Shown here one piece after another: positions 63,704 to 64,000 of a DNA stretch of 64,000 nt. This stretch comes from Chloroflexi bacterium AL-N1 (GTDB taxonomy: Bacteria; Chloroflexota; Chloroflexia; Chloroflexales; Roseiflexaceae), in NCBI GenBank assembly GCA_013122435.1, contig WYDT01000032.1, forward strand, positions 16,211 to 80,210, read 5' to 3'. Every line of letters starts with the position of its first letter. The stretch's first letter is position 1. A program made the position numbers and the translations under genes. The notes under the pieces were generated by a model. That model saw only the letters and a program-made list of their open reading frames with translations, had not been told where the DNA came from and did no database searches.

Positions 63704-64000
63704 TTATTTAATTCCCAAAAAATATTTTTCTTCGTATTGGTGAAATGCATGCCTTAGCGTGAGTATTAATCTGTATTGTGATGATCTTCGGTTTACTTCC
63801 AGTACCCAAGTAAACTCAATGATAATACCTACCATTAAGATAATGGCTGCAATCATCCCGGAAGTAATATCAGAATAAAAAAATATGGTACGTAATATAT
63901 GCAAAAAATAAACAACAAAGGCCATCCAAATACTTGTTCTTGTAGCACCTAGTGCAAAATCAAGGAACCGTTGCGGAAATGGCCAGATGATCTTCCTGCG
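63704..64000 (-). CDS. Membrane protein, 5' end missing
   Basis: The frame is open to the right edge (99 codons including stop), so the true start lies outside the window. The visible part reads RRKIIWPFPQRFLDFALG, then two hydrophobic segments (IWMAFVVYFLHILRTIFFY and MIAAIILMVGIIIEFTWVL) and a basic tail ending HAFHQYEEKYFLGIK. Function unknown; it looks like the C-terminal end of a small integral membrane protein. Confidence 0.6.
   Translation of the reverse strand, partial: RRKIIWPFPQRFLDFALGATRTSIWMAFVVYFLHILRTIFFYSDITSGMIAAIILMVGIIIEFTWVLEVNRRSSQYRLILTLRHAFHQYEEKYFLGIK

Overview
The window looks like chromosomal DNA of a free-living aerobic bacterium, most likely a member of the Chloroflexota. 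This is inferred from gene content only (a DUF7948/SBBP giant protein, a DUF4349 lipoprotein, Reg_prop sensors, R2lox, roughly 50% GC); there is no rRNA here. No prophage, insertion sequence, integrase or CRISPR array was found. Intergenic DNA is AT-rich and carries several promoters close to the sigma-70 consensus.

Layout, left to right. 1-5.1 kb: a truncated secreted Asp-box protein, then a minus-strand cytochrome c/thiol-redox operon (ccdA, ccmF-like, and a J-like-domain/thioredoxin fusion). 5.1-9.8 kb: a secreted SH3b/NlpC-P60 cell-wall hydrolase and a two-component pair whose NtrC-like regulator is degenerate and broken. 10.1-16.7 kb: a copper island (multicopper oxidase, DUF411 lipoprotein, MarR regulator with a clear operator, CopB-type ATPase, membrane hydrolase, cytochrome c). 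17.1-22.9 kb: tRNA-Sec with its own promoter, and an operon of Ser/Thr kinase, PP2C phosphatase, VWA, FHA and an 81-residue protein. 23-28 kb: a nucleotide-sugar reductase, a three-repeat secreted protein, and R2lox cotranscribed with a hybrid histidine kinase. 28.7-35.5 kb: a 1925-residue SBBP/cadherin-like surface protein and a companion membrane protein. 35.8-44 kb: thiolase, a 57-residue protein, a two-gene signalling pair (membrane propeller sensor ending in an AAA ATPase, then AAA ATPase-LuxR), and an ECF sigma factor with a propeller lipoprotein. 44.2-54.1 kb: PBP1C, a GNAT acetyltransferase and a 2228-residue alpha-2-macroglobulin lacking the thioester. 54.1-58.8 kb: a repeat-rich intergenic stretch, a small two-ORF operon with a consensus promoter, a GPH sugar symporter, an unknown protein and a DUF4349 lipoprotein. 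59-63.5 kb: dnaX-ybaB-recR and malQ. A truncated membrane protein runs off the right edge.

The strongest candidate for an undescribed system is the pair at 37.5-41.8 kb. The sensor has the extracytoplasmic plan of a hybrid two-component system, but its cytoplasmic part is a P-loop ATPase instead of a histidine kinase. The translationally coupled partner is a second P-loop ATPase ending in a LuxR DNA-binding domain. This suggests ATPase-to-ATPase signalling without a phosphorelay. Other points of interest are the kinase/phosphatase/FHA/VWA operon, the R2lox-histidine kinase operon, the J-like/thioredoxin fusion, the tRNA-Sec promoter geometry and the small-ORF operon near 55 kb.
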